Below are positions 52,319 to 60,486 of a stretch of DNA of 64,000 nucleotides, piece after piece; position 1 is the first letter of the stretch; each line of letters starts with the position of its first letter. Source of the DNA: Mesorhizobium sp. J8 (lineage in GTDB: Bacteria; Pseudomonadota; Alphaproteobacteria; Rhizobiales; Rhizobiaceae); NCBI RefSeq assembly GCF_016591715.1, contig NZ_AP024109.1, positions 4,154,001 through 4,218,000 on the forward strand. Reading direction: 5' to 3'. The notes below the pieces were generated by a model. That model was not told the origin of the DNA, made no database searches, and was given only the letters and a program-made list of their open reading frames with translations. Both the position numbers and the translations under genes were made by a program.

Positions 52319-53893
52319 TCACGTGAAGGCGTCGGCCATCGAGCCCTTCTTCTTGGCGATGAAGTCCTTCAGCGCCTCGTCGATGGCCGGATCGAGATGC
52401 GGCGCCTCGTAGCTCTCCAGCCAGCGGCGGGCGAGCTCGTTGGCGCGTTGCGGCGCGGTCTTCTCGCCCTCGGCCAGCCACTGCTCGTAGGAATTGTTGT
52501 CGGCGATGCTGGAGCGGTAGAAGGCCGTTTGGAAATTCGCCTGCGTGTGGTCGCAGCCGAGATAATGGCTGCCCGGACCGACTTGGCGGATGGCGTCCAT
52601 CGCCTGGCCGTTTTCCGAGAGGTCGACGCCCTCGCAGAACTTCTGCTGCATGCCGAGCTGGTCGATGTCCATCATGAATTTTTCGTAGCAGGAGGCGAGA
52701 CCGCCCTCGAGCCAGCCGGCCGAATGCAGCACGAAATTGGTGCCGGCAAGGATGGTCGAGTTGAGCGTGTTGGCGCTCTCATAGGCGGCCTGCGCATCCG
52801 GGATCTTCGAGGCGCAGAGCGAACCGCCGGTGCGGAACGGCAGACCGAGCCGGCGCGCGAGCTGGGCGGCGCCGTAGGAGACCAGCGACGGCTCCGGCGT
52901 GCCGAAGGTCGGCGCGCCCGACTGCATCGAGATCGACGAGGCGAAGGTGCCGAACAGCACGGGAGCGCCGGGCTTGATCAGCTGCGTGAACGAAGCGCCG
53001 GCGAGCACCTCGGCCAGCACCTGCGTCAACGTGCCGGCAACCGTCACCGGGCTCATCGCGCCGGCCAGGATGAAGGGCGTGACGATGCAGGCCTGGTTGT
53101 GGCGCGAATAGACCTTCAGCGCGCCGAGCATGGTCTCGTCGAACACCATCGGCGAGTTGGCGTTGATCAGGCTGGTCAGCACCGTGTTGTTCTCGACGAA
53201 GTCGTCGCCGAACACGAGCTTGGCCATCGCCACCGTGTCTTCGGCCCGCTCCGGCGCCGTCACCGAACCCATGAACGGCTTGTCCGAGTAGCGGATATGC
53301 GCATAGATCATGTCGAGGTGGCGCTTGTTGACCGGCACGTCGACCGGCTCGCACACCGTGCCGCCCGAATGGTGGATCGACGGCGCCATATAGGCGAGCT
53401 TCACGAAATTCTGGAAATCCTCGATCGTCGCGTAGCGGCGGTTACCGTCGAGGTCGCGCACGAAGGGCGGGCCGTAGACCGGCGCGAACACGGTCGCATT
53501 GCCGCCGATCTGCACCGAGCGTTCCGGATTGCGCGCATGCTGGGTGTAGATGGAAGGCGCGGTCTTCAGGAGCGAGCGGCAGAGGCCCTTGGGGAAGTGC
53601 ACGCGCTCGCCCTTGACGTCGGCGCCGGCCTCCTTCCACAGCGCCAGCGCCTCGGCGTCGTCGCGGAAGATGATGCCGGTTTCTTCCAGAACCGTGTCGG
53701 TGTTCTTCTCGATCAGCGCCAGGCCTTCCTCGTTGAGGACCTCATAGACGTTGATCTTGCGCTTGATGTAGGTGAGCTGGGTGCCCGGACCGCCGCCCGA
53801 ACGGGCCGCACGGCGTGCCGCCGCGCCGCCGCTGGCGCCGCGACCGCGCCGTCCACCCGACGCTTCCTGCTCGACTGCCGCGTTATCGCTCAT
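52319..53893 (-). CDS. MttB-family methyltransferase, no pyrrolysine (copy 2)
   Basis: 524 residues from the ATG at 53893 (AGGAAG upstream). The family landmarks match copy 1: PFILAGAMSPVTVAGTLTQVLAEVLAG, VLHSAGWLEGGLASCYEKFM and GPGSHYLGCDHTQANF. The N-terminal 35 residues are Gly/Arg/Ala-rich as in copy 1. No amber codon interrupts it. It diverges from the corrinoid protein gene across a 271-nt control region, so this copy is the most likely direct donor to that corrinoid protein. The two copies differ clearly, suggesting different methylated substrates. Confidence 0.87.
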   Translation of the reverse strand: MSDNAAVEQEASGGRRGRGASGGAAARRAARSGGGPGTQLTYIKRKINVYEVLNEEGLALIEKNTDTVLEETGIIFRDDAEALALWKEAGADVKGERVHFPKGLCRSLLKTAPSIYTQHARNPERSVQIGGNATVFAPVYGPPFVRDLDGNRRYATIEDFQNFVKLAYMAPSIHHSGGTVCEPVDVPVNKRHLDMIYAHIRYSDKPFMGSVTAPERAEDTVAMAKLVFGDDFVENNTVLTSLINANSPMVFDETMLGALKVYSRHNQACIVTPFILAGAMSPVTVAGTLTQVLAEVLAGASFTQLIKPGAPVLFGTFASSISMQSGAPTFGTPEPSLVSYGAAQLARRLGLPFRTGGSLCASKIPDAQAAYESANTLNSTILAGTNFVLHSAGWLEGGLASCYEKFMMDIDQLGMQQKFCEGVDLSENGQAMDAIRQVGPGSHYLGCDHTQANFQTAFYRSSIADNNSYEQWLAEGEKTAPQRANELARRWLESYEAPHLDPAIDEALKDFIAKKKGSMADAFT

Positions 53894-54006
53894 GATCGTT
53901 CTTCCTATAACTTGGCCTGAATTGGCTGGGGGCGGCCCATCGTCGCCGCTTCTTGCCGGATCGTAGCCATGCACCCTATTGGAAACGGCCAGCCAGCGCC
54001 AACGCC

Positions 54007-54071
54007 TGTCGCAAAATCGACAAGAAAAGCGCCAATTTTTCAGTCGCTTTCCTTTTGCGGGAAGTCGCAAA
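54007..54071. promoter_or_regulatory. Inverted repeats in the MttB2/corrinoid divergent promoter region
   Basis: TGTCG-N6-CGACA at 54007-54022 and TTTGCG-N6-CGCAAA at 54054-54071 both include the half-site GTCGCAA. That half-site is also found in the palindrome before the XRE regulator at 44503. Probable binding sites for one regulator; identity not shown. Confidence 0.45.
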
Positions 54072-54164
54072 TCAGCTATGGCTTGCTTGCCCTCGCGGGT
54101 TAGGTATTGGCGCATCGATTTTTAGGCTGCGGCGAGCATGCCGAGCAGCAAGGAGCCCGAGAAA

Positions 54165-54863
54165 ATGTCCGACGACGAGATCATCCTTTCCGAGCTTTCC
54201 GACGACGAACTCGTGCAGCAGATGCATGACGATCTTTATGACGGTCTGAAGGAAGAGATCGAGGAAGGCACCAACATCCTTCTGGAGCGCGGCTGGCAGC
54301 CCTATACGGTGCTGACCGAAGCGCTGGTCGAAGGCATGCGCATCGTCGGCGAGGACTTCCGCGACGGCATCCTGTTCGTTCCGGAAGTGCTGCTCTCGGC
54401 CAACGCCATGAAGGCCGGCATGGCCATCCTGCGTCCGCTGCTCGCCGCCACCGGCGCGCCCAAGCAGGGCAAGATGGTGATCGGCACCGTCAAGGGCGAC
54501 ATCCACGACATCGGCAAGAACCTCGTCGGCATGATGATGGAAGGCGCCGGCTTCGACGTCATCGACCTCGGCATCAACAACGCGGTCGAGAAATATCTGG
54601 AGGCCATCGAGCAGCATCAGCCCGACATCATCGGCATGTCGGCGCTGCTCACCACCACCATGCCCTATATGAAGGTCGTCATCGACACGATGAAGGAGAA
54701 GGGCATCCGCGACGATTATGTCGTCCTGGTCGGCGGCGCGCCGCTCAACGAGGAATTCGGCAAGGCCGTCGGCGCCGACGCCTATTGCCGCGATGCCGCG
54801 GTCGCGGTCGAGACCGCCAAGGATTTCATGAAGCGCAAGCACAACGTTCGCGCTTCCGCCTGA
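54165..54863 (+). CDS. Corrinoid (B12-binding) methyl carrier protein
   Basis: 232 residues from the ATG at 54165, chosen over 54138 because AGGAG lies upstream of it. It has an N-terminal helical cap domain (EEIEEGTNILLERGWQPYTVLTEALVEGMRIVGEDF) and a C-terminal Rossmann B12-binding domain. The DxHxxG motif appears as KGDIHDIGKN, with the lower-ligand His at about residue 114, plus the SALLTTTMPYMK and VVLVGGAPLNEEF segments. It is equivalent to MtbC/MtgC or the MetH B12 module. It probably shuttles methyl groups among the MttB, pterin and homocysteine methyltransferases of this window. Confidence 0.93.
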   Translation: MSDDEIILSELSDDELVQQMHDDLYDGLKEEIEEGTNILLERGWQPYTVLTEALVEGMRIVGEDFRDGILFVPEVLLSANAMKAGMAILRPLLAATGAPKQGKMVIGTVKGDIHDIGKNLVGMMMEGAGFDVIDLGINNAVEKYLEAIEQHQPDIIGMSALLTTTMPYMKVVIDTMKEKGIRDDYVVLVGGAPLNEEFGKAVGADAYCRDAAVAVETAKDFMKRKHNVRASA

Positions 54864-54891
54864 CGCAAGGCATCAGGATGGATCGACAAGA

Positions 54892-54921
54892 AAAGCCGCG
54901 CCTTGCAGCGCGGCTTTTTTG
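54892..54921 (+). terminator. Rho-independent terminator after the corrinoid gene
   Basis: AAGCCGCGC pairs with GCGCGGCTT around CTTGCA and runs into TTTTTT. Confidence 0.85.
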
Positions 54922-54948
54922 TTCCCAGATGATGGGAGAGGCTGCCGA

Positions 54949-55083
54949 TCAGTTGACAGTGTCTTTGACCGCCCTTGCCGTCGATTTGACGTCCTTGCCG
55001 ACGCCCCGGATGGTGTTGGCGCAGGCGGTGAGTGCAAGCGCGCAAGCCAGGATGGCGATCGGCGCGACGCGTAGCAGTTTCAT
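54949..55083 (-). CDS. Entericidin-type small lipoprotein
   Basis: 44 residues. A lipoprotein signal with lipobox LTAC is followed by a short mature part (ANTIRGVGKDVKSTARAVKD), the entericidin A/B pattern. GGGAGA precedes the ATG at 55083. Likely a small envelope lipoprotein; entericidins act as a toxin/antidote pair, but only one is present here. Confidence 0.8.
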   Translation of the reverse strand: MKLLRVAPIAILACALALTACANTIRGVGKDVKSTARAVKDTVN

Positions 55084-55136
55084 GGACGGTGTCTCCCTCG
55101 ACAGATATTAAGCCCCGCAGCGAAAGCCGGCCCGAC

Positions 55137-55769
55137 TTGGTCAACACGCAAAAAACGGAACCGAATCAAACAGACAGGCTGCTCGTCATCGCCTGCGGGA
55201 TGATTGCGCGCGAAGTTTTGGCCGTCAAGCAACAGCTAAAGCTCGACCATCTCGAACTGACCTGCCTGCCGGCCGAGTTCCATTTCTATCCGGACCGCAT
55301 CGCGCCGGCGATGGACAAGGCGATCGAAAAGGCCAAGGCGGAAGGCTACCGGCATATCTTCGTCGGCTATGCCGACTGCGGCACCGGCGGCCTGCTCGAC
55401 CGCATCATCGACAAACACGGCGTCGAGCGCATGGCCGGGCCGCATTGCTTTGCCTTCTACCAGGGCGCGGAAGCCTATGCGAAGGTCGCCGACGACGACA
55501 TGATGTCGTTCTACATGACCGACTTCCTTTGCCGCCAGTTCGACGCCTTCTTCATCAAGCCGCTCGGCCTCGACCGGCATCCCGAGCTGATCAAGGACTA
55601 TTTCGGCAACTACGAGAAGCTGATCTATCTCGCCCAGACCGACGATCCCGAGCTCGACAAGGTTGCCGAGAGGGCCGCCGCCATGCTCGGCCTCGCCTAT
55701 GAACGCCGCTCGACCGGCTATGGCGACCTGACCGGCGAACTCGCGCGGGCGGCACACAGCACCGCCTGA
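55137..55769 (+). CDS. DUF1638 family protein
   Basis: About 210 residues from a TTG at 55137; the start is uncertain because the frame is open further upstream. The conserved core reads LLVIACGMIAREVLAVKQQL, LPAEFHFYPDRI, FVGYADCGTGGLLD, FAFYQGAEAY and FFIKPLGLDRHPELIKDYFGNY. Conserved Cys residues (ACG, DCGTGG) could bind a metal. DUF1638 genes commonly accompany corrinoid methyltransferases, and a role in corrinoid function has been suggested for the split methionine synthase of alphaproteobacteria. No biochemical function is assigned. Confidence 0.8.
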   Translation: MVNTQKTEPNQTDRLLVIACGMIAREVLAVKQQLKLDHLELTCLPAEFHFYPDRIAPAMDKAIEKAKAEGYRHIFVGYADCGTGGLLDRIIDKHGVERMAGPHCFAFYQGAEAYAKVADDDMMSFYMTDFLCRQFDAFFIKPLGLDRHPELIKDYFGNYEKLIYLAQTDDPELDKVAERAAAMLGLAYERRSTGYGDLTGELARAAHSTA

Positions 55770-55781
55770 GAAGGCAGGGCT

Positions 55782-56696
55782 TCAGACTTCCGCTTCCAGT
55801 GCGGCAAGCACGTCGGCAAAACTCGTTCTGCAGACGAAGCCCAGCTTCTCCCTCGCCCGCGACGGATCGTAGACGCGGTCGATCGACGAAAACATCGTCC
55901 AGCCCTTCCTGGCGTAAAGGCGCGGATAATCCGGGAAATAGCGTGCGACGACCAAAGGCGCGTCGGCGATGATCTCGGCGCAGTCCTGCGGCCTAAACGG
56001 CGTCTGCGCCGAGACGATAAAGATATCGAAGCCCAGGCTCGGCGCCCTCTCCAGCGCCGCGACATGGGCCTCGGCCGCATCCTCGACCGTCAGCCGCCGG
56101 AATAGCAGCTCGTTGGCCTTCGTGTTGGCGTCCGACTGTTCGATCGCATGCGCCATGTCGTCCGCTTCGGGAAAGAAGCGTGCGGTACGCAGCACCACCA
56201 CCGGCAACCCGTGTTCAAGATGGTAGAGACGGCACAGATGCTCGGCCGAAAGCTTCGTCACGCCATAGATGTTGCGCGGCTCGGGCGACAACTCCTCCGT
56301 CAGCCAGGCGGCCTTGCGCGCGCCGCCCTGGAAGCCGGCGCGGATTGCCTGCGAGATCATCAGCGACGTCGTCGAGGTAAAGACGAAACGCTCGACGCCG
56401 CAGGCAATCGCCGCGTCGAGCAGATTGAGCGTGCCTTGCACATTCGTCGCGACGAAATCCGTATTCTCGAAATGCTCGATGTTCGGCTTGTGCAACGCGC
56501 CGCTGTGAATGATGGCCTCGATTCGATTGTCGCGAACAGTTCCGAAGACCAGGTCGCGGTCCGCGACCGAACCGACGACCTGCGTGCGTGCCGAGAGAAC
56601 CGGATCGAGACCGACCACCTCATGGCCGAGCGCTTCGAGCTTTGGCTGCAGCGCGCTGCCCAACCAGCCGGACGATCCCGTGAGCAAGATCCGCAT
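55782..56696 (-). CDS. NAD-dependent epimerase/dehydratase (SDR family)
   Basis: 304 residues. N-terminal ILLTGSSGWLGSALQPKLEALGHEV is the extended-SDR nucleotide motif; the catalytic tyrosine lies in RNIYGVTKLSAEHL. Likely acts on a nucleotide sugar or related polyol. Convergent with the DUF1638 gene, 12 nt away. Substrate unknown. Confidence 0.85.
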   Translation of the reverse strand: MRILLTGSSGWLGSALQPKLEALGHEVVGLDPVLSARTQVVGSVADRDLVFGTVRDNRIEAIIHSGALHKPNIEHFENTDFVATNVQGTLNLLDAAIACGVERFVFTSTTSLMISQAIRAGFQGGARKAAWLTEELSPEPRNIYGVTKLSAEHLCRLYHLEHGLPVVVLRTARFFPEADDMAHAIEQSDANTKANELLFRRLTVEDAAEAHVAALERAPSLGFDIFIVSAQTPFRPQDCAEIIADAPLVVARYFPDYPRLYARKGWTMFSSIDRVYDPSRAREKLGFVCRTSFADVLAALEAEV

Positions 56697-56821
56697 CGAT
56701 CAAACCGCCATTTTTTCGAGCTCACGCTGTTAAGCACGGATGACAGGCGAGCGCGAACCGGTAAGTTGTACGCCAGTGACGAAAAGAACTGTTCCAGCAA
56801 TTGATTTGAGGAAGAGATTTG

Positions 56822-57394
56822 ATGACCCCTCGCCTGCTTTTTGCCGCTCTCGGCCTCGTCGCCCTTACCTTGCCCGCCCATGCCGACGGCGAAGTGCAAA
56901 AGCTGATAACCGCCGCCGACAAGGCGCGGCTGGATAAGTATGGCGAAACGCGCAAGGCCCTCGAAGAGGCGAAGGCCGGCAATCCGTCGGAGGTCGAGCA
57001 GCTGGATGGCCTGCTCGCCAAGCCGATCGTCGCTTTCTCCGACAAGGACCTCACCGGCAACTGGAAGTGCCGCACCATCAAGGCGGGCGGCATCAGCCCG
57101 CTCGTCATCTATGGCTGGTTCAAGTGCAAGGTGACCGACGATGGTTCCGGCTGGCGGCTTACCAAGATCAGCGGCTCGCAACGCACCACCGGCCGCTTCT
57201 TCGACGATGGCGAGAAGCGCTCGATCTATCTCGGCTCTTTCTCGGTGAATGACGACAAGGCCAAGCCCTATGGCAGCGGTCCAGAGAGCGATCAGGTCGG
57301 CTACGCCTTCCGCAACAGCGCCACCGAATGGCGGATCGAATTCCCCGCGCCCTATTACGAATCGAAGCTCGACATCATGGAATTCAAGCGCTGA
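56822..57394 (+). CDS. Secreted DUF4893 domain protein
   Basis: 190 residues with a signal peptide (TPRLLFAALGLVALTLPAHA). The mature domain reads LTGNWKCRTIKAGGISPLVIYGWFKCKVTDDGSGWRLTKISGSQRTTG and ends in EFKR, matching DUF4893. The ATG at 56822 follows GAGGAAGAG. Periplasmic; function unknown. Confidence 0.75.
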   Translation: MTPRLLFAALGLVALTLPAHADGEVQKLITAADKARLDKYGETRKALEEAKAGNPSEVEQLDGLLAKPIVAFSDKDLTGNWKCRTIKAGGISPLVIYGWFKCKVTDDGSGWRLTKISGSQRTTGRFFDDGEKRSIYLGSFSVNDDKAKPYGSGPESDQVGYAFRNSATEWRIEFPAPYYESKLDIMEFKR

Positions 57395-57479
57395 GCCTGG
57401 CTTTGGCGGCTGACCGAACGCCTTCGGCACACCAAGGATTAACCCGCCCCGCATAGCATCCGCCCGGTTTTCAAAGCGG

Positions 57480-58271
57480 GTGCCTGCCGTGGCAGCGTCG
57501 GAATCGAGTACGCGACCGATCGTGGTCGTCACAGAAGGTGGCTCGCATATCTGGGCCATCGTCAACGCGCTTGCCGATCGCGTCGGTCCCGTCAGCGTCA
57601 TCCTCGAGAACCCTGAATCCAAAAAGCGCCTGCTCATGGGCCGCGCGCGGCGGCAGGGCTGGATCTCGGCCATCGGCCAGCTCGGCACCATGGTGCTGAC
57701 CAGGCTCGGCAAGCGCTTCCTTGCGGGTCATGCCGACCGCTTGATCGCCGAGGAAAAGCTCGCGACCGAGCCGCGGCAGGGCCAGACGATCATCCATGTG
57801 CCTTCAGCCAACGGACCGGAATGCCTGAAGGAGATCGCGAGCATCGGACCCGGCGTCGTGCTGCTTGCCGGCTGCAGGCTGCTGTCGAAGGACATGCTGG
57901 CCAGGATGCCTTGCCCGGTGCTCAACTACCATGCCGGCATCGCGCCGAAATATCGCGGCATGAATGGCGGCTACTGGGCGCTGGCCTCCGGCGATCCGGG
58001 GAACTTCGGCACCACCGTGCATCTGGTCGATGCCGGCGTCGACACCGGCGGCGTGCTGAAGCAGGCGCGCGGCAGACCCAGGACGGGCGACACGATTGCC
58101 AGCTACGCGCTGCGCCAGGCAGCGTTTTCGCGCGATATCTGCGTCGAGGCGGTGGCGAATGCGCTGGCCGGCAAACTGGAAACCATCGATCCCGGCCTGC
58201 CGTCGAAGCAGTGGTATCACCCGACGATCTGGTTCTATCTCTGGACCGGCCTGACCAGACGCGTCTGGTGA
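57480..58271 (+). CDS. Formyltransferase family protein (Formyl_trans_N type)
   Basis: 263 residues from a GTG start at 57480. The formyltransferase core is present: LNYHAGIAPKYRGMNGGYWAL holds the catalytic His, and GTTVHLVDAGVDTGGVL holds the Asp. These use 10-formyl-THF to formylate an amine. The last 60 residues (LPSKQWYHPTIWFYLWTGLTRRVW) are not of Met-tRNA formyltransferase type, so an amino-sugar or other amine is likely. It stands just before the folate/C1 operon, so it may be a consumer of its C1 pool. Confidence 0.8.
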   Translation: MPAVAASESSTRPIVVVTEGGSHIWAIVNALADRVGPVSVILENPESKKRLLMGRARRQGWISAIGQLGTMVLTRLGKRFLAGHADRLIAEEKLATEPRQGQTIIHVPSANGPECLKEIASIGPGVVLLAGCRLLSKDMLARMPCPVLNYHAGIAPKYRGMNGGYWALASGDPGNFGTTVHLVDAGVDTGGVLKQARGRPRTGDTIASYALRQAAFSRDICVEAVANALAGKLETIDPGLPSKQWYHPTIWFYLWTGLTRRVW

Positions 58272-58406
58272 TCAGCCGGCGACTGATTTCAGCATTCGCT
58301 TTGCGTCATCGCCAGCGTCGCTTTTGAAGGGGCGCGCGTCGTCCCATAACAAGCGGGCCAACAGCGCATGCGGCAATGCTCCGACATATCGAGGAGTTGA
58401 GAATTC

Positions 58407-58709
58407 ATGGCCGATCTGATCGTCGTCTATTGGCGCGATATCCCCGCCCAGGTCATCGTCAAGAAGGGCCGGCAGAACGCCAAGCGCGAGCTGCCGCTGC
58501 GCTTCACCGAGGCGATCGACATGTGCGCCATGCGCACCGGCGCCGGCGGCACCGATGACTATCTGGCGGAATGGCGCAAGGCCGACCCGATTCCGGTCGG
58601 CGACGACATCGAGGCCGAGGTCGAGAAGGCCTATCAGGAACTCGACGCGAAATATGACCGCGAGCGGCTGGTCGCTCTGGTCAAGGCTGGCGGGAAAGAA
58701 AATGTCTGA
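58407..58709 (+). CDS. 'Virulence factor' PF13769-type small protein
   Basis: 100 residues: LIVVYWRDIPAQVIVKKGRQNAKRELPLRFTEAIDMCAMRTGAGGTDDYLAEWRKAD. This family, misnamed virulence factor, is typically found beside methylenetetrahydrofolate reductase in alphaproteobacteria, as here. It overlaps the next gene by 8 nt and is first in a three-gene coupled operon. It may be a subunit or chaperone of the reductase; no function is known to me. Confidence 0.8.
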   Translation: MADLIVVYWRDIPAQVIVKKGRQNAKRELPLRFTEAIDMCAMRTGAGGTDDYLAEWRKADPIPVGDDIEAEVEKAYQELDAKYDRERLVALVKAGGKENV

Positions 58710-59292
58710 TAAGCAGCCGGCGGTTACCCAGGCCACTTTGGTCAAGAAGGCAGCGCCGAAATCCGACTACAAGCCTGCCGACGTGTCGCCGCAGCGCCGC
58801 GTCCAGCGCACTTTCGCCGTGCGCCTGTGGTCCATCCGCCATTCGCGGTTGCTCGAATGGTTCTACAGCCGGTTCGCCGATGTCTTCCTGCTCCTGCACC
58901 CTCTATGGAAGGGCATCGGCTACAGCCGTGTCGAGGCTCCGGTGAAATTCGTCGAGAAGCGCGTCAAGGGCTTCATGTTCGACTGCCGCATGTGTGGTCA
59001 GTGCGTGCTCTCCTCCACCGGCATGTCGTGCCCGATGAACTGCCCCAAGCAGCTGCGCAACGGCCCGTGCGGCGGTGTACGCGCCAATGGCAATTGCGAG
59101 GTCGAGCCGGACATGCCTTGCGTCTGGGTCAAGGCCTGGGAAGGATCGCGCAACATGGTGCATGGCGACAAGATCCTGACCGTGCAGAAGCCCGTCGACC
59201 AGTCGCTGCGCGAAACCTCGGCATGGCTCCGTGTGACCGCGCAGGCGGCCGCCGCGCGCGAGGCAGCTCGGAACCCCGGAGCTCAGGCATGA
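58702..59292 (+). CDS. MTHFR C-terminal-type (PF12225) cysteine-rich protein
   Basis: 196 residues. After about 90 residues comes the cysteine-rich segment MFDCRMCGQCVLSSTGMSCPMNCPKQLRNGPCGGVRANGNCEVEPDMPCVW. This is the methylene-THF reductase C-terminal domain that in acetogen and related MTHFRs binds iron-sulfur or zinc. It is encoded separately from the catalytic MTHFR, whose start it overlaps by 4 nt. Together they may form a ferredoxin- or NADH-linked two-subunit reductase. Confidence 0.82.
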   Translation: MSDKQPAVTQATLVKKAAPKSDYKPADVSPQRRVQRTFAVRLWSIRHSRLLEWFYSRFADVFLLLHPLWKGIGYSRVEAPVKFVEKRVKGFMFDCRMCGQCVLSSTGMSCPMNCPKQLRNGPCGGVRANGNCEVEPDMPCVWVKAWEGSRNMVHGDKILTVQKPVDQSLRETSAWLRVTAQAAAAREAARNPGAQA

Positions 59293-60380
59293 CCGCCCTT
59301 CAGCGTGACGAAAACCCGGCCGGCGTCCACCTGCCGCTCGATCCGCTGCCGGGCCATTCCTCGCGCGGCCGGCTGGAGCGCGTGCTGCGCCGCGGCGAGT
59401 TCGCGGTGACCACCGAGCTCAACCCGCCCGACAGCGCCGACCCGGAAGACGTCTACAACCGCGCCAAGATCTTCGACGGCTGGGTCGATGCGATCAACGC
59501 GGTCGACGCCTCGGGCGCCAACTGCCACATGTCCTCCGTCGGCATCTGCGCGCTGCTCACCCGCATGGGCTATGCTCCGATCATGCAGATCGCCTGCCGC
59601 GACAAGAACCGCATCGCCATCCAGGGCGACGTGCTGGGCGGCGCCGCGATGGGTGTGGCCAACATGCTTTGCCTCACCGGCGACGGCGTGCAGGCCGGCG
59701 ACCAGCCCGGCGCCAAGCCGGTCTTCGACCTCGATTCCATGTCGCTGCTCGAAACCATCCGCATCATGCGCGACAATGGCAAGTTCCTGTCCGGCCGCAA
59801 GCTGACGACGCCGCCCCAGGTTTTCCTCGGTTGCGCGGTCAACCCCTTCGCGCCGCCTTACGATTTCCGTCCGATCCACCTCGGCAAGAAGATCGCCGCC
59901 GGCGCGCAATTCGCGCAGACGCAGTACTGCTTCGACGTGCCGATGTTCAAAGCCTTCATGCAGAAGGCGCGTGACCTCGGCCACACCGAGAAGCTCTTCC
60001 TGCTCTGCGGCGTCGGACCGCTGGCTTCCGCCAAGACGGCGAAGTGGATCCGCTCGAACGTGCCGGGCATCCATATCCCCGACGCGGTGATCAAGCGGCT
60101 GGAAGGCGCGCAGGATCAGAAGAAGGAAGGCAAGCAGCTCTGCATCGACATCATCAACGAGGTGAAGGAAATCCCGGGCGTCGCCGGCATCCATGTGATG
60201 GCCTACCGCCAGGAGGAATATGTCGCCGAGATCGTCGATGAATCTGGCGTGCTGAAAGGCCGCCAGCCCTGGAAACGCGAGATCCGCCGCGACGACCAGA
60301 TCGTCGCCCAGCGGCTCGACCACATACTGCACGACGAGATTACCGAAACCCAGGTGGACATGGTGAAGACCGCGCATTGA
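59289..60380 (+). CDS. metF: Methylenetetrahydrofolate reductase
   Basis: 363 residues of a (beta/alpha)8 flavoprotein. The N-terminal EFAVTTELNPPDSADPEDVYNRAKI holds the catalytic Glu, CLTGDGVQAGDQPGAKPVFDLD resembles the flavin site, and GAQFAQTQYCFDVPMFKAFM is the MTHFR folate-site stretch. It reduces 5,10-methylene-THF to 5-methyl-THF, the donor for the pterin methyltransferase encoded 143 nt downstream; run in reverse it could oxidise methyl groups. Start overlaps the PF12225 gene. Confidence 0.9.
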   Translation: MTALQRDENPAGVHLPLDPLPGHSSRGRLERVLRRGEFAVTTELNPPDSADPEDVYNRAKIFDGWVDAINAVDASGANCHMSSVGICALLTRMGYAPIMQIACRDKNRIAIQGDVLGGAAMGVANMLCLTGDGVQAGDQPGAKPVFDLDSMSLLETIRIMRDNGKFLSGRKLTTPPQVFLGCAVNPFAPPYDFRPIHLGKKIAAGAQFAQTQYCFDVPMFKAFMQKARDLGHTEKLFLLCGVGPLASAKTAKWIRSNVPGIHIPDAVIKRLEGAQDQKKEGKQLCIDIINEVKEIPGVAGIHVMAYRQEEYVAEIVDESGVLKGRQPWKREIRRDDQIVAQRLDHILHDEITETQVDMVKTAH

Positions 60381-60428
60381 TGTATGTCGCCCAAAAGTGG
60401 GAACCGGTTTTGGGGCAACGACATACAT
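60380..60428. repeat. Palindromic intergenic repeat, family A
   Basis: ATGTATGTCG and CGACATACAT arms; a compensated variant of the copy at 9411 (each arm carries the matching base change). Its first base overlaps the metF stop codon, as the copy at 9411 overlaps the slipin stop. Confidence 0.78.
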
Positions 60429-60486
60429 GAACTTAGAGTCCAAGAGCGTAGTCGGCACGCATTCGCTTGAACCAAATCAGATAACG

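Noticed and set aside
35218..53893. Pyrrolysine-containing trimethylamine methyltransferase
   Set aside because: Neither MttB frame contains an in-frame amber codon, and no pylTSBCD gene is seen in the window.
58407..58709. A virulence determinant
   Set aside because: The family name is historical; the consistent context with MTHFR points to folate metabolism.
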